Assembly: GCA_030425055.1 (NCBI GenBank)
Contig: JAUHVN010000178.1
Coordinates: 1 to 6,079 of the forward strand
DNA: 6,079 nucleotides
Source of the DNA: Actinomycetes bacterium
GTDB lineage: Bacteria > Actinomycetota > Actinomycetes > Actinomycetales > Microbacteriaceae
Direction of reading: 5' to 3'
The position numbers and the translations under genes were made by a program. The number at the start of each line of letters is the position of its first letter. The stretch's first letter is position 1. This document shows, one piece after another, positions 5,725 to 6,079 of this stretch. The notes beneath the pieces were generated by a model that saw only the letters and a program-made list of their open reading frames with translations, was not told the DNA's origin and searched no databases.

Positions 5725-6079
5725 ATGTCGGACATCCGTGTCGCCTATCGTCGACCGCTCTGGATCGGGGCGGGGCTCGTGGTCGCCGGTGCGCTGCTGG
5801 GGGTCGCCATCGTCGTCGGCCTCGACAACGGCACCTTCGCTCTCGACCGCGCGTGGAACGACCTGCTGGCCGCCACCCGTACGCCGGTCGCCCTGTGGTT
5901 CGCCTACGCCCTCGACTGGATCGGCGGAGGGCTCATCGGCATCCTCGTCCTGCCGGGGATCATCGTCGTGGTGCTGCTGGTGCTGCGCAGACCCTGGGCG
6001 GCGGGCTATTTCGTCGCGTGCGAACTGGCCAGCGCCGGCATCGTGCAGATCATGAAGCACACCGTGGGCCGGGCGCGCC
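5725..6079 (+). CDS. PAP2-superfamily membrane phosphatase, 3'-truncated by window edge
   Basis: The frame is open from ATG 5725 to the window end (118 complete codons). Visible are a short basic cytoplasmic N-terminus, membrane helices at about 13-32, 66-87 and 92-109, and a periplasmic loop with LDRAWNDLL (40-48). The sequence ends KHTVGRAR (111-118), matching the first PAP2 motif K-x6-RP, with K111 and R118 in place. The next codon begins with C, as proline needs. The remaining motifs (SGH and SR-x5-H-x3-D) must lie to the right. Family members dephosphorylate lipid phosphates such as undecaprenyl pyrophosphate or phosphatidate at the outer membrane face. Which substrate applies here cannot be told from the visible part. 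The order (hydrophobic N-terminus, about 110 residues, then motif 1) is normal for bacterial PAP2 proteins. Confidence 0.9.
   Translation, partial: MSDIRVAYRRPLWIGAGLVVAGALLGVAIVVGLDNGTFALDRAWNDLLAATRTPVALWFAYALDWIGGGLIGILVLPGIIVVVLLVLRRPWAAGYFVACELASAGIVQIMKHTVGRAR

Noticed and set aside
1..6079. Mobile element, CRISPR, prophage, defence or secondary-metabolite system
   Set aside because: No transposase, integrase, repeat array, terminal inverted repeats, toxin-antitoxin pair or biosynthetic core was seen, and codon use looks uniform across all genes.

Overview
This is about 6 kb of high-G+C DNA (about 70% by eye) with tightly packed genes, several GTG-start candidates and strong C/G bias at third codon positions. 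It looks like an ordinary chromosomal segment of an actinobacterium. The gene content (a CtpE-like P-type ATPase, a DUF3105 + DUF305 pair, a deazaflavin/F420-type nitroreductase and a Bcr/CflA transporter) and the habit of writing Asp-Ala as GGATGCC suggest Microbacteriaceae, perhaps Microbacterium. That placement is inference, because no rRNA or other marker gene is present.

Layout, left to right. (1) The 3' three quarters of a cation P-type ATPase (+) enters from the left edge. (2) Facing it is a three-gene minus-strand cluster, read right to left: a DUF3105 membrane-anchored protein, a DUF305 Met/His protein 4 bp downstream, and a four-helix membrane protein 19 bp further on. The last gene runs 40 bp into the ATPase 3' end. 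(3) A divergent control region of about 150 bp (3644-3792) holds two back-to-back -10-like boxes and a perfect 16-bp palindrome. (4) A Bcr/CflA-type drug-efflux MFS transporter (+) follows. (5) A deazaflavin-dependent nitroreductase (-) converges with it, with a 13-bp gap between stop codons. (6) A PAP2-superfamily phosphatase (+) diverges from the nitroreductase across a 38-bp gap that carries an inverted repeat. It runs off the right edge inside its first catalytic motif.

How the genes may work together: the DUF3105-DUF305-membrane protein cluster is probably one transcript working at the cell envelope. DUF305 proteins have been linked to copper binding, so a metal or redox-stress role is possible but unproven. 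The MFS gene appears to have its own promoter with an operator-like palindrome at the expected transcription start. The other genes look independent. I found no tRNA, rRNA, CRISPR array, insertion sequence, prophage part or toxin/defence cassette, and no convincing new multi-gene system. The best leads are the MFS operator palindrome, the hairpin that contains the PAP2 ribosome binding site, the altered motifs of the P-type ATPase, and the uncharacterised DUF3105/DUF305/membrane cluster.
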